Positions 40,677 to 51,166 of a DNA stretch of 64,000 nucleotides are shown here, piece by piece. A program made the translations under genes and the position numbers. A model generated the notes under the pieces. That model was not told where the DNA came from and did not search any database. It saw only the letters and a list, made by a program, of their open reading frames with translations. The stretch lies in the NCBI GenBank assembly GCA_003615045.1, contig ML014216.1:1-64000 (forward strand), written 5' to 3'. The number at the start of each line of letters is the position of its first letter. Position 1 is the stretch's first letter. The stretch comes from Caulochytrium protostelioides. Lineage: Eukaryota; Chytridiomycota; Caulochytriomycetes; Caulochytriales; Caulochytriaceae.

Positions 40677-42432
40677 ATGGCGGATCGGCCGACCGTGCGG
40701 ATGCCGCGGCTTGCGCCGGCCGTGCTGTCGGGCGAGACGCTGCATTTGACCCCCGATGAAGCGCTCCGCTTTACGCAATGGGCCCATGCGTTAGAAGCGG
40801 CGTCCGTGACGACAACGACAACGACAATGACAACGGCGTCAACGACATGGACATCGACGGCGGCGGCGGGGCATCCCTTGAATTCACAGCATGAACGGGG
40901 ACAGCGCGTCGAGAGTGTGGGCCATGCCGCCGCTACGCCCGATGTCGGTGCCGATGCCCGTCTCGATGCATCCGCCGAGGTCGGTGCCGATGCCCCTGCC
41001 GATGCCGACGCCGACGCCGATGCCGACGCCGACGTCGATGCCGATGCGAACCGGCACATGACCGCACAGCGGTGGCGCATGGGACCGCCCGTCGTGGCCC
41101 TCGCCCAGTTCCTCCTCAGCGTGACACGCGAAATCGATCTCGTCCTGACGCCGCTACCCGAGGACCCGCCGCCCGTCTCGCACCCGCCGCCACCGCTGGC
41201 GCCGTCGCAGCCCACCGCCTCCGTTCGCCTCGACGGCCCCGCGATCGACGACCCTTCCAGCGGTGACGGCCTAGACGGCGATTTCGACGTGACCGAGCGG
41301 CTGGCGGACGAGCTGCTCTTGGCCGACGCCGCCGTCGCGACGACCGCGTACCTCGCGGCGATGACCCCGGAACAGCGGCGGCGCTCGCTCGCTTCGGTGG
41401 CCACGGCCACGGCCACGGCCACGGCAGGGGCGACGCCTCCGACCCGCCCGTCCGCCACATGGAGCGAAGCGCTCGCGACGGCGGCGCTGGACGACGCCGA
41501 CCTGCGGCGGCAGCGGCGGCAGCGGCACCGCGCGAGCGCGGCGTTCGCCGAGATCAAGGCCGGACTGCAGCGCCGCGCGCCAGACGCGCTCATGGTCGCG
41601 TGCCTGTACCTCGCCGCCCGCGCCCACGGCCAGGCCGCCATGACCCTCAACCAGCTCGCGGCGTGCACGCCCTTCGGCCTCCTCGCGCTGGGGCGCGCCG
41701 TCAAGCGGATCCGCGCCGCGCACCAGCAGCTGGCCGCCGCCGCCGCCGCCGCCGCCGCTGCCGCCGATGGAGCCGGTCCGACCTCGCTGACCCCGCCTCC
41801 AGCGACGGCCGCCATGCTGCCCATCTCCGAGACGGCGATGCCGCCGCCCGCGGCACTCGACCGCCTCGTCTCGGGCGTCTGGGCCCACGCCGTCAGCGCG
41901 GCGCTCGCCGTCCGTGCCGTCGATCCAGGCCTGCCGCCCGTCTTCACGACACCGGAGCTCGATGCCTTACGGACCGTGTATACCCGTCCTGCGGACCATC
42001 ATGCCGATCAGCGTGGTGCGCCGCCGGTCCCGCTGATGCTCGCCACGCTGCTCGGCATGGCGCAGCATCTCATGCTCGACACGGGCCGGCGGCCATTGCC
42101 GCTGCTCGCCGCCCTCGCCGTGCTGGCGCTCGAGGCCTGGCGCGTCGCTGCGCCCCTCAAGGCCGCCAGCGCCGCGCCAGCGCCCGCGGTCATGCAGGCC
42201 TGGCTCATTCGATTCCGCCACGCGCTCGTGCCCGCACTCGCGGCCCGGCTGAACGAGACGGCCTCCCGCATCACGCTGCGTCACACCGAGTTCATCCGCT
42301 CGGTGCTCGCAGACCTCCAGCCCGTGGCGTGGGTCGGCGGGATCACGCGCCGCACCTTCGTCTACCACATGCCCGACATCATGGCGTGGTACGCGCCGCG
42401 GCTCGCGCGTCCGTCCGCTGCCGTGGCCGCGC

Positions 42433-42463
<31 letters not shown>

Positions 42464-42959
42464 ACCGCCACCGCCGCCGCCACCGCCGCCTGCGGTCCTG
42501 GACGCCGCCCACTTGAGTGCCGTTGCGGCGGCGCCGGTCCCAACGACGCCGGGGACGGCCTCGCCGCGGGCGTCGTCGGCGGCGGCGGATGACGGTGATT
42601 CCGATGTGGTCGAAGTCGCGCACGACGCCGGCGACGAGCATGAGAGCGACGACGCGGGTGCGAGCGACGCCAGCGGCGAGCATGAGACGAGCGAGGACGA
42701 GGGGCCGTACCGCGCGCTCGATCCGCCGGCCTACCGCGCCAGTGTGGCCAAGCGGGCGGACGTCGCGCGGCGCATTGCGGCGGCGCGGCGGCGTCTCGGT
42801 CTGCGCGGGGCGTATGCGGAGGCAGACGCGGCCCTGCCGCGCCCAGCCCTGAAGCGCCGCCGCGATGCAAAGGACGCGATGGTCGAGGCCATGCTGCTGC
42901 GCGGCATGGACGACGAAGCCATCCAGAACGCGTCCTTCCGCAAGCCCAAGCGGCGCTGA
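40677..42959 (+). CDS. Candidate cyclin-fold (TFIIB/BRF-like) protein
   Basis: This single-exon 760-residue product has a good start context (CACCATGG). Residues about 285-350 read like a TFIIB-family cyclin repeat: APDALMVACLYLAARAHGQ, then MTLNQLAACTPFGLLALGR and AVKRIRA. A second helical stretch (about 515-580: ALVPALAARLNETASRITLR through RRTFVYHMPDIMAWY) may be the second repeat. No N-terminal zinc ribbon is visible, unlike TFIIB, Brf1 or Rrn7. It could lie in an unrecognised upstream exon or be absent. Low-complexity parts include Ala-Asp dipeptides (about 95-120), an Ala run, a Pro run (about 585-605) and an acidic stretch before a basic C-terminus ending RKPKRR-like. If the fold call holds, it is a nuclear general transcription factor. 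Otherwise the function is unknown. Confidence 0.6.
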
Positions 42960-43595
42960 CGGCTCCGACGCTCGGACGCCCGCTCCTCGGGATCGAGCGG
43001 GAGCCCGTCAGGGCGAGCGACGGGATCAGCAGTTGCTCCGCCGCGATGCGCGATGGACGGCTGATCGTCGCGTCGATGGCCATCGCTAGGAGCCCATCCA
43101 TACGGGCACCATGCGAGCGTCCGGGCGTCGGTGCGACGGATGCGGGCAGCGGATGGTCACGCCGGTGTTTCTGTTGGGTGTTGTGGCGGCCCGACGGCGG
43201 CGCAGCGTGCCACCGTCCTTCCGCCCCCGCGTGCGGCGCCTGTGGCGCAATCGCTGCTAGGGGTGATCCGCCGCCCTTGGGGTCAACCAGCGGATAACAC
43301 GGACGGCCGCTTCCACGCGCGGTGCGCTGCGCTGCAAAGAAGGCGTCCTCTTGCTGCACACGGTGAGACCTCATCATCTGATGATCGACAACGGTGAAGG
43401 GGTTGGGTTCTTGTCTTTTCTATTTTTTTTTGTGTTGCGGCGACGCGCCGATGCACCGCGCCATCTCACCCCGCCCCGTGACGACCGCGTGCTGTGCCGC
43501 GTGGCCCTGCCCTTCGATTCAGGGAGCGATCGTAGTCGAGACCGTGATCACGCTGATCTAGAAACCCCCCGCCTGGCATCGCCGCTGCTCCCACC
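42960..43595. other. Intergenic region
   Basis: Tandem spacing between two plus-strand genes. There is a T-rich stretch near 43410-43440. No gene was seen. Confidence 0.5.
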
Positions 43596-44831
43596 ATGAG
43601 CACACGGCACGAACGCCAGAATGACAAAGCGTCGAACGACCGCCATCAGCGGATCCTCAAGGAGCTGATGATGCGGCCCGAGAACCGCCGCTGCGCCGAC
43701 TGCCGCAAGAAAGACCCACGCTGGGCGTCATGGAACCTCGGCATCTTTGTCTGCATCCGCTGCTCGGGCACCCACCGCTCGATGGGCACGCACATCTCGA
43801 AGGTGAAGAGCGCCGACCTGGACACGTGGACCAGCGACCAGGTCGACAGTATGTGCCGCTGGGGCAACGCGACCGCCAACGCGTACTGGGAAGCCCGTCT
43901 GCCGGAGGGCACGGTCCCGAACGACTCGCAGATCGACGGATGGATCCGCAATAAGTACGAGCGCAAGCAGTGGGCCGCGCCGGGGCCCGTGCCGGACCCC
44001 GCCACACTCGGCGGCGGCGCGGCGATCACTACGACGCCCTCGCCCGCCAAGCCCGCGGCCGCAACGACCGCGGCCAAGCCGCCGACCCAGAACCTGTTCG
44101 ACTTTGACGCACCGGCGGCCCCGAGCCGCGCGCCGCCAGGCTCCGGCTCGTCGGCCACGCAGGACATCTTCTCGGCGTTCCAGGGCCCGCCGGCCGCGAC
44201 GTCGCCGGCCGCGGGGCAGGCGCAGAGCGGTCTCAAGGCCAACATCCTCGCGCTGTACAACCAGCCGGGCGCGTCGCGGGCGCCGCCGCCGCCGGTCGGC
44301 ACGGGCGCGGCCGGCGCGGGATTCGCCCACTTCCCGCAAGCCTTCGGCAGCGCCGTCTCGCCGACTTCCACGTTCGCCGCGTTCCAGGGCTTCGGCCAGC
44401 CCGCCGCCGCTGCCGCAGCGACGGCGGCGGCGGCGGGTGCCGGGTCGGGCGCCGGCTCGGGCGCCGGGTCAGGCGCCGGCTCGGCGCCGGCCTCAGCGCA
44501 TCCCCTGGCGGACCTGTTTGGGGAGACGATGGCGCCGGTGTCGGCGACAGCGGCCGCGCCCGCGATGGGCACGAGCCTGGGCACGAGCGGCTTCGGCGCC
44601 GGCATGGGCGCCAGCGGATCGTCGCTGGCCGGCCTCGGCGGGAGCTCGGGCAGCACGCATGCGTCGTCCGGCCGCGTGGCAGACGGTGGGATCCCCGACT
44701 TCATGGGCATGGCATCGTCGGGCTTCGCGACCACGATGCCGCCCGTCACCGCCTCGGCGACCCTGACCTCGCATCCACCACCCCCCATGCCGAGCGGCTT
44801 TGCCGACAACGACTGGAGCGCTTTCCAATGA
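43596..44831 (+). CDS. AGE2: ArfGAP zinc-finger protein (AGE2/SMAP type)
   Basis: This protein stimulates GTP hydrolysis by Arf GTPases and so controls coat release and cargo sorting at Golgi/endosomes. It has 411 residues. The ArfGAP domain occupies about 15-130, with the zinc finger C33-X2-C36-X16-C53-X2-C56 (RRCADCRKKDPRWASWNLGI), the catalytic arginine in GTHRSMGTH (R61), HISKVKSADLDTWT, RWGNATANAYWEARLP and WIRNKYERKQW. These are typical of the SMAP/Age2 group. The C-terminal two thirds is Ala/Gly/Pro/Ser-rich with GSGAGS-type repeats and scattered Phe (NLFDFD, FSAFQG, NDWSAFQ end), which could be coat or adaptor-binding peptides. Single exon. Confidence 0.93.
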   Translation: MSTRHERQNDKASNDRHQRILKELMMRPENRRCADCRKKDPRWASWNLGIFVCIRCSGTHRSMGTHISKVKSADLDTWTSDQVDSMCRWGNATANAYWEARLPEGTVPNDSQIDGWIRNKYERKQWAAPGPVPDPATLGGGAAITTTPSPAKPAAATTAAKPPTQNLFDFDAPAAPSRAPPGSGSSATQDIFSAFQGPPAATSPAAGQAQSGLKANILALYNQPGASRAPPPPVGTGAAGAGFAHFPQAFGSAVSPTSTFAAFQGFGQPAAAAAATAAAAGAGSGAGSGAGSGAGSAPASAHPLADLFGETMAPVSATAAAPAMGTSLGTSGFGAGMGASGSSLAGLGGSSGSTHASSGRVADGGIPDFMGMASSGFATTMPPVTASATLTSHPPPPMPSGFADNDWSAFQ

Positions 44832-45625
44832 GCCGCCGCATGCACCGTCCCAGACGCGATCGGAGACGGCCGCCGGAGACGGCCGTTGGCCGTTGCGCGT
44901 TGCGCGGCGCTGCGGTGTCTCGCTGGTTCTCTTTTCTCTAGCTTGATACATGGACGTGTCGATCCCTCGTGGGTGTGGTTTCGGGCTTCTCTGGACCGAT
45001 GGGCGGGCGCCAGGCCCTTCGCTGCCTTCTCGCCGTGGCGGCGGCGGCGGCCTTGGGGCGCGGCGGCGGCGGCGACGGCGCCCCAGCCTGGCAGGAGAAG
45101 CTCTGGCGGTGTTTGGCGGTCCGCGGCGGGCGAGGCGAGCTCGGGGGGCCCTCGGCAGGCCGCTCGCGCACGAACCGCCACGCTTATGGACGGCGTCTGC
45201 TATGGAGGGCGGGTGAGCCGACGGCGGCATACCCGAGGCAGCACCGCGTCCCGCCGCCACGTGGACGCCGTGTCGCCGTTGAAGTGGGAAGCAGTGTTGC
45301 TGCATGCGAGCCATCCGACGACGCGGACGGCCTGAGCTCCGACCTGACCGCTGCCCGCGACCGACCGTCCGACCGACCGTCCGACCGACCGGCCGACCGA
45401 CCGACCGCCCATCCCACGTCGTCCTGACGTGCTCCGTCTTGTCCTGCCTTGGCTCGTCGCGTGACGCCGAGCCGCCATCGACCTGTTCCGAGCGGTTGCA
45501 TCGCCTCGCCCGCGGGTCTGACCGACCGACGGCCACCCTTTCTTTCGGCCGACGTCTCATCTCCGTGTGCGGCACGGCGCGTCGCTGACTTCCCCGCGTC
45601 GCCCGCCCGCTCTCGTCGTCGCGCG
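44832..45625. other. Intergenic / upstream of uL22m
   Basis: Contains a CCGACCGT-type array at 45359-45408. No gene was seen. Confidence 0.5.
45359..45408. repeat. CCGA/CCGT tetranucleotide array
   Basis: CCGACCGT units grade into pure CCGA units, upstream of the mitochondrial ribosomal protein gene. Confidence 0.85.
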
Positions 45626-46570
45626 ATGCTGGGCCGTCTGGCTCTGCTGCGGTCGGCAGCATCGGCGGCGCCGTCATGGGCGCGTGCCGGCCTGGCCGCC
45701 GCCGCCGCTCCGCGTCCGCTCGTGGCGCCATGGCGGTCGCTGTCCGCCGGCGCCCGCGCCCACGCCGTCCACGAGACGCCCACCGACGCGCCGCATAGTG
45801 AGGCGACGGCCTCGCCGCTCTTCGCCGCCGCCAAGGCCCAGATGGTCTCGGCGGCCGCGAAGGACCCGAGCGCGCCCGGCGTGTCTGCCGCGGCCACCGG
45901 GTTCTACTCGCTGGCGATGAACGTGCTGCGCGACCCCGAGGTCGTGCCGCCGACGAAGCGGCGCTTCCCGCGGCGTGATTTCTTCTCGACCGGCAACTTC
46001 AAGGGCTCGCCGCGGAAAGCGATGCTGCTCGCGCGGCTGCTGCCCGGTATGACGCTGAAGGAGGCGCTGCTGCAGATGGACCTGAGTCTCAAGAAGCCCG
46101 GGTCGCCGATCCGCGCCCTCGTCCACCGCGTCGCGTGCAACCTGCGCCACAACTACGCCATCCGCGACCCGCTGGACAACGTCAAGATCACCGAAGCCTG
46201 GGTCGGCAAGGGCCACTACAAGAAGCAGATCAAGATCCATGGCCGCGGCCGCTTCGGCATCATGTACAAGAAGGAGGCCCACGTCCGTATCCGCGTCGCG
46301 CCCGTCAACCCGCATCCGGAGGCGCCGCTCGCCGCCGAGGAAATTGCCGCGATGGGCGGCTCCGAGGCGCTCGCGCAGTCCCGCCGCGCGACCCTGCGCC
46401 ACTTTGCCGCCTGGCTGAAGGAGGCCAAGACCCAGAAGCTCAACCCTAACACGATGCCCAATTCCCGCAAGGTCGCGTATACCTTGCCGCCGTGGTCCCG
46501 CCGGCCATGGAAGTACGTGGAGCGGCCCCACTGGTACGACCCGGAGCGCGCGTACCCGGCCGCGCGCTAA
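45626..46570 (+). CDS. MRPL22: Mitochondrial ribosomal protein uL22m
   Basis: This is a component of the mitochondrial large ribosomal subunit lining the exit tunnel. The product has 314 residues from the ATG at 45626; the frame is open upstream, but only this start gives a presequence. The N-terminus MLGRLALLRSAASAAPSWAR is Arg/Ala/Ser-rich without acids, a mitochondrial targeting peptide. The L22 domain (about 130-230) shows KGSPRKAMLLARLLPGMTLK, EALLQMDLSLKK, ALVHRVACNLRHNY, ITEAWVGKGHYKKQIKIHGR and GRFGIMYKKEAHVRI, with the basic beta-hairpin expected of the family. A C-terminal extension (PPWSRRPWKYVERPHWYDPE) is typical of mitochondrial versions. Single exon. Confidence 0.92.
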   Translation: MLGRLALLRSAASAAPSWARAGLAAAAAPRPLVAPWRSLSAGARAHAVHETPTDAPHSEATASPLFAAAKAQMVSAAAKDPSAPGVSAAATGFYSLAMNVLRDPEVVPPTKRRFPRRDFFSTGNFKGSPRKAMLLARLLPGMTLKEALLQMDLSLKKPGSPIRALVHRVACNLRHNYAIRDPLDNVKITEAWVGKGHYKKQIKIHGRGRFGIMYKKEAHVRIRVAPVNPHPEAPLAAEEIAAMGGSEALAQSRRATLRHFAAWLKEAKTQKLNPNTMPNSRKVAYTLPPWSRRPWKYVERPHWYDPERAYPAAR

Positions 46571-49568
46571 GCATCTCGCGCGCAGTCCCCGCGGGCTCGC
46601 CCGCCGCGGCGCTGGGATCGTCTGGCCTGCCCGGGCAGGCATCGCATGCGCTGTCCCGGCACCGTCGGGTTGTTCCGGCAGACATCGGACGGTCACCGCA
46701 CCCATGACGCCTTCCCTTTCGCTCTGTTCATATATTGTAATGTCCTTTCTTGCTTGATGCTCTTGATTCTCTTGATTTTCGTGATTCGCCGACGAGCGTC
46801 ATCTGGCCCGCCACCGGTGCCGCACCAACACGCGGCGGACCGGCCCGCGATGTCGGGGACGCGCATGAGGCTTGGGGTGGGGTGGGACGGGACGGCTGGC
46901 CCGTCGACGCCCGGCGAGGAAGGAAACCCCGCTCGTCGGGGGCTGGGCGCGGCAACGGCGCCGCGTCGACCGCCTCGCACCGCGCCGTATAAAAGACGAC
47001 GACGGCCAACCGCGAGCCGGCCAAGTAGTGAGGCCTCTGGGACGCGTGAACGCGACGTCGTCTTCAGTGCTCGGTAGCGCGCGCGCGGGACCTGTCTGGG
47101 ACCGCCGGCGTCGCGCGTCCAACGGCCCGCTCCTATGCCTCGGTCGACCACACGCCTTTCACACTGTCTCTCTTCCACTCTCACTCATACTTCCGCTGCT
47201 ATCTTCTCCTTCCCCGCTTGTTTTGGCACTCGCCGCATCCAGACGACGCTCGTACCATGCCGTCTGGGAATCATGGTGAGCTGTCGTCCTGGCCGCGGCC
47301 TTCCGCCCCTCCTTTCTCTTCTCTCTCGTGACGTGAGTCTGAGTCGGGTGACGCTCAAGCGCCCGTCTCCGGTGAACGGTCTTGCGGCATGCCGGGCCGC
47401 GTCGTGGCGCAGCTACGACGCGGCCGCCGCATGGCCGCCGGCCGGCCTGGCGGCTGATCCTCCCCCGGCTCGGTCACGCACCCTCTCTCGGCCCATGCGG
47501 CCATGGCTCTTCTCTCAGTGCCCTCTGGCTGAACTCCCGTAAGGGTGGAGGCATCGGGCCTTCCGCGCGTTCCCTTCGGACACCCGGCCCGCCTCTGTCG
47601 GCGAATTGCGTTGTGTTGTTGGTGTGTTCTGCTCGGAAAGGATGATATCACAATTTCGATGAGTCTTGAAGACTGGCCGCTTTCGGGCGGCCGGATTGCT
47701 TATACTGTGCCCTCCTGCCGTCAAACGCGGGAGCTGATTCCAACCAGAACACCTACAACAACGCGGTTCCCGGAGCGGGGGGTGGCCTCTCGGATGCGCC
47801 GAAGAGCGTCCGGGGCGATCGTGCACGAGCGACCCTGATGGAAAATGGCGATGGCTGGGGCAGGTTGATGCGCGTCCATGGCTCAGGATGGCCTGGTCGG
47901 GAGGGATCCTGTCCTCGTCTGGGTATGGAGGGAGGCTCTCCGCAGCGAAGCGCATGCGTGCGCCCATGTCGCGCTTGCCGCGACGACGAGGCCGTGATCG
48001 GCCTCCGCCGATCGTCCGACGCAGGGGCCCCCCGTGGCCACCTGCAGCGGCGCTTTCGGCGCGTCGTCCATGCGCGGTGGCTCGTCTCATCTGGGCTGGT
48101 CGCATCCGCTCCTGGCCTCTCCCGTCTCGCACCCACGTGCCGTCCTGCCCGAGCGCACCAGCATGCGTTCGGGTACGCGACGGGGGCGGCGCTTCGGGCG
48201 CCGAGGCGATCGGTCGGATGGGACGGACACGAGGCGCGGTCGCGCCGGGCCCATGGCCCGCGTCATCGCGATGGCGGTGAGCCGCCGCGGCCGCAGCCGC
48301 AGCCGCAGCCGCAGCCGCCTTGCCACCGTGGCGACTCGACCCGAACCCGACGCTCCCCCGCACCCGCTTCCGGGGTCCTTCGTTGAGGAGGATCGCGCCT
48401 ACCGCACCCGGAAGCTGAGACGCCTGGCCCGCGTCTGGCTGGCCGTGGGGTTCCCACCCGCACCGCTGCCGCGAATGGCGTTCGCGGCGGCCGCAGGGCT
48501 CCGACGGTCCGCCGGCGAGCATGCCGGCCGGGATGCGCCTTCCTCGCGTCGTGGCGCCGCGGCATCCGTCGCGGCAGGCCCGCCTCGGGCGGCCAGCGCC
48601 GTCCGGGGGGGCGGCGCGGTCCTCGAGACGGGTGGAAGCATCCTCGGCGGGCGAAGGCCGCCTTTCAACTGCCTCGCGGCGCCGCAACGCCGCGCGTGAG
48701 AGCGCCATCGCTCCTCTCGGGGCCGTGAGGGTGGGCGCCCGTCGGATCCACGGCGGCATCGGCCGCGCCACGGCCCTCAGCGGCCCTCCCCGGATGGACC
48801 GCGTGGCCTCCCGTCGCCGGGCCATCGCCACGCCCAGGCCGGGGTCGGGACGGCGGGGTCGAGTCCGGGGGTCGCCTCGACCGCGCCCCGTGCCTGGCGA
48901 TGCCCTCCCTACGGGAGCACCCCGCCTCGGTAGGATCCGTCCACGCTCCCGAGGTCCCTCGGCGCTGCTGGGCGACGTCTCCGCGTCGCTCGCCGCCGCG
49001 GGAGCGGCCGTCCGCGGCCGCCCCGCGACGCGGCGATGCGGCGAGCGCTGCCGCGGGGTCGCTGTGGTGGGTGGCGCCGTTCCTGTCGGCGGCAGTGCTT
49101 GGCGGCGGGCTCGCTCGGTGGCGACCGGCGAGACGGCGCCTGCCAGGCGAGACGGCGCGCGGGGAGAAAGCGGCAGCGACGGCGCGGCCGGGCCTGGCCG
49201 TCGCGGCGTGGAGCCGTCGGGCCGCGGGCCGCCTCGGGCCTCCGCCCGTCTCGGCGTGTTGGGTGCCGGCGCCGCGGCCACGGAGCCGCGTCCTCGCGGG
49301 GTGACCCGTCGGCCGGGGTGGCCGCGTGCGCGGGACGGATGGCTGCGGCCGTCTGCTTGGGTCCTCGGGCCCCCGAGGCCCCAGGGGCGCCTCCCCCCTA
49401 TGCGGCCTGGCGCGCGCCAGACCGCCCGTGAGCCGACGCGGGTCCACCGGGAGGCGGCGAAGGCACCGCGGCGGGAGCGGCATCGTGCTTGTCTGGGTCC
49501 TCTCTGGGCGGGCGGGCGACCCAATGCGGGATGCCAAGTGCCGGATGCGGGAGGCCAAACGCGGGATA

Positions 49569-49702
49569 CAGGCTGCAGGCTGCAGGCTGCAGGATGCAGG
49601 ATGCAGGATGCAGGATGCAGGATGATGGCGAGGCCAAGCGAGGCCAAGCCCAGCCAAGCGAAGCCCAGCAAGGCCTAACGAGGCCAGGCGAGGCCCAGCC
49701 GA
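49569..49702. repeat. 7-bp array GCAGGCT/GCAGGAT, then GAGGCCAAGC-type array
   Basis: About eight 7-mers change from CAGGCTG to CAGGATG. They are followed directly by imperfect 5/10-bp units AGGCCAAGCG, AGCCCAGCA and AGGCCAGGCG. Confidence 0.85.
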
Positions 49703-50002
49703 GACCAACGCCAAAAAATAAAGGATGCATCAGACCAACGCCGACGACGTGCGGGCCTCGGCTGCGCTGCGCTGCAGGGGGCATCGAGCCCCGTGGGCCC
49801 CGCAACGCCGCGGGCACGGCGAAGGGATCGGGCGAGGAGGGGAATCGGACGAGGCCGGCGCGGCGTGGGTTGGATGAAACCGGGTCCGGCGGCGCCGGAG
49901 CGGCTCACGGGCGGAGACCGGACCGTCGGCGCTTCCGGACCGTACGGAGGCGCGAGGCGCGACGCGGCCGACGCGCGCGATGATGGCGCCGCCGCCCGGG
50001 AG

Positions 50003-50084
50003 GAGAGCGGACAGCGAGGACAGAGCGGGCAGCGAGGACAGCGAGGACAGCAAGGACAGCGAGGACAGAACGGACAGAGCGGAG
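50003..50084. repeat. 9-bp minisatellite GCGAGGACA
   Basis: About nine imperfect copies with GAGCGGACA and GCAAGGACA variants. Confidence 0.85.
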
Positions 50085-50308
50085 GCCCGAGCCGCCACGG
50101 ATCGCTCGGCACCCGCATCCGCGCGATCGGGCGGATCGCCCGCGCCCATGGCCGCGTGCCGGGCGCCCGCGCATCCGCGGCCATGGGCGCCCGTCGACGC
50201 GGGACCGACGCGCCGCCGGACCGCCACGCGACACGGGCCCCGCGCTGGCGCGAGGGACGCCCGCGCATCCGCGGCCCACGGCGCCGGGGTCCGAGCGTCG
50301 TTCCACCA

Positions 50309-50393
50309 CGACCCGTCGGTCGGTCCCACCCGTCGGTCTCACCCGTCGGTCGGTCCCACCCGGCGGTCGGTCCCACCCGGCGGCTCCTCCGGC
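50309..50393. repeat. About 15-bp array, CGTCGGTCGGTCCCAC
   Basis: Five units of GTCGGTCCCACCCG(T/G)CG with small deletions. Confidence 0.75.
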
Positions 50394-51075
50394 TGCGGTG
50401 TTGTTCTGCAGCGGCCGCGGTCCACGCTCGTCAGAAAGATCCTGGCGCGCCGCGCGCTCGGGTCGTCCACGCACCCGCGACGCGAGCGCCACGTTCCCGA
50501 ACGGTCCACGGCCACCCGACCACGACGCGATCGGCGAGCGACCCCGACGGCTGCCCCGCACGCTCCATCCAGACCACGCTTCTTTCGGACTTCCGTGGCG
50601 CTTCTCTACGGTGCCGTGATTGATTGGCACCCGTTCCAGTATCCTCCAACCCCCAACCCCCAACCCTCCCCTTCAACCCCAACCTCCCTCACACACTTTC
50701 GGTTTGACCTTCTCGAGCCGCTCCTTCCCTTCCCTTCCCTTCCCTTCCCTGGACGCCGCGGCCATTCGGGTCCTGTGACCGTCGCCGCTCACGGTCCTCC
50801 TGTCCCACTCCCCCCCCGTCCGCACCCCACCCCGGCGCGGCCTGCTAGACCATCGGCGGACGGCACGGCCATCACACGTCGTGGCGGCCCTGGTCACGTG
50901 GCCCGCTCCTTCCCGCTCACGGGTCCGTTTCCTGCTCGGCTTCCGGCCCTCGCTCGGTCCTCGCGCCACTCCGCCCCTGCGCTGCGTCGTGGCCTCCGTC
51001 CCCCGCTGGCCCATCCCCTCCTCTCCCTCCGACCCCGCGTGCGCGATCGCTCGTCCGCGACGGGCCTGACGCGCG

Positions 51076-51120
51076 CACGGCACGGCACGGCACGGCACGG
51101 CACGGCACGGCACGGCACGG
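51076..51120. repeat. Pentanucleotide array (CACGG)n
   Basis: Nine perfect copies, ending about 46 bp before the ATG of the downstream gene. Confidence 0.97.
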
Positions 51121-51166
51121 ATTGCAGCTCGTCGTCGCTGACGCTTCGTGGCCGCGGGTTCCCAGG

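Larger units (their letters stand above)
46571..51166. other. Long gene-poor region
   Basis: This is 4.6 kb with no convincing gene. Very long open frames occur on both strands (for example minus 47515-49671), but they overlap one another, are Arg/Pro/Gly/Ala-only and follow GC content. Notable points: a pyrimidine-rich segment at 47160-47215 followed by ATGCCGTCTGGGAATCATG and GTGAGC (47255-47279), resembling a first exon; a locally AT-richer patch at 47635-47770; and several tandem arrays at 49.5-51.1 kb. Confidence 0.45.

Noticed and set aside
47515-49714. Open frames of 350-720 codons on both strands
   Set aside because: They overlap each other in opposite directions and contain only GC-codon residues. 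They follow from composition, not coding.
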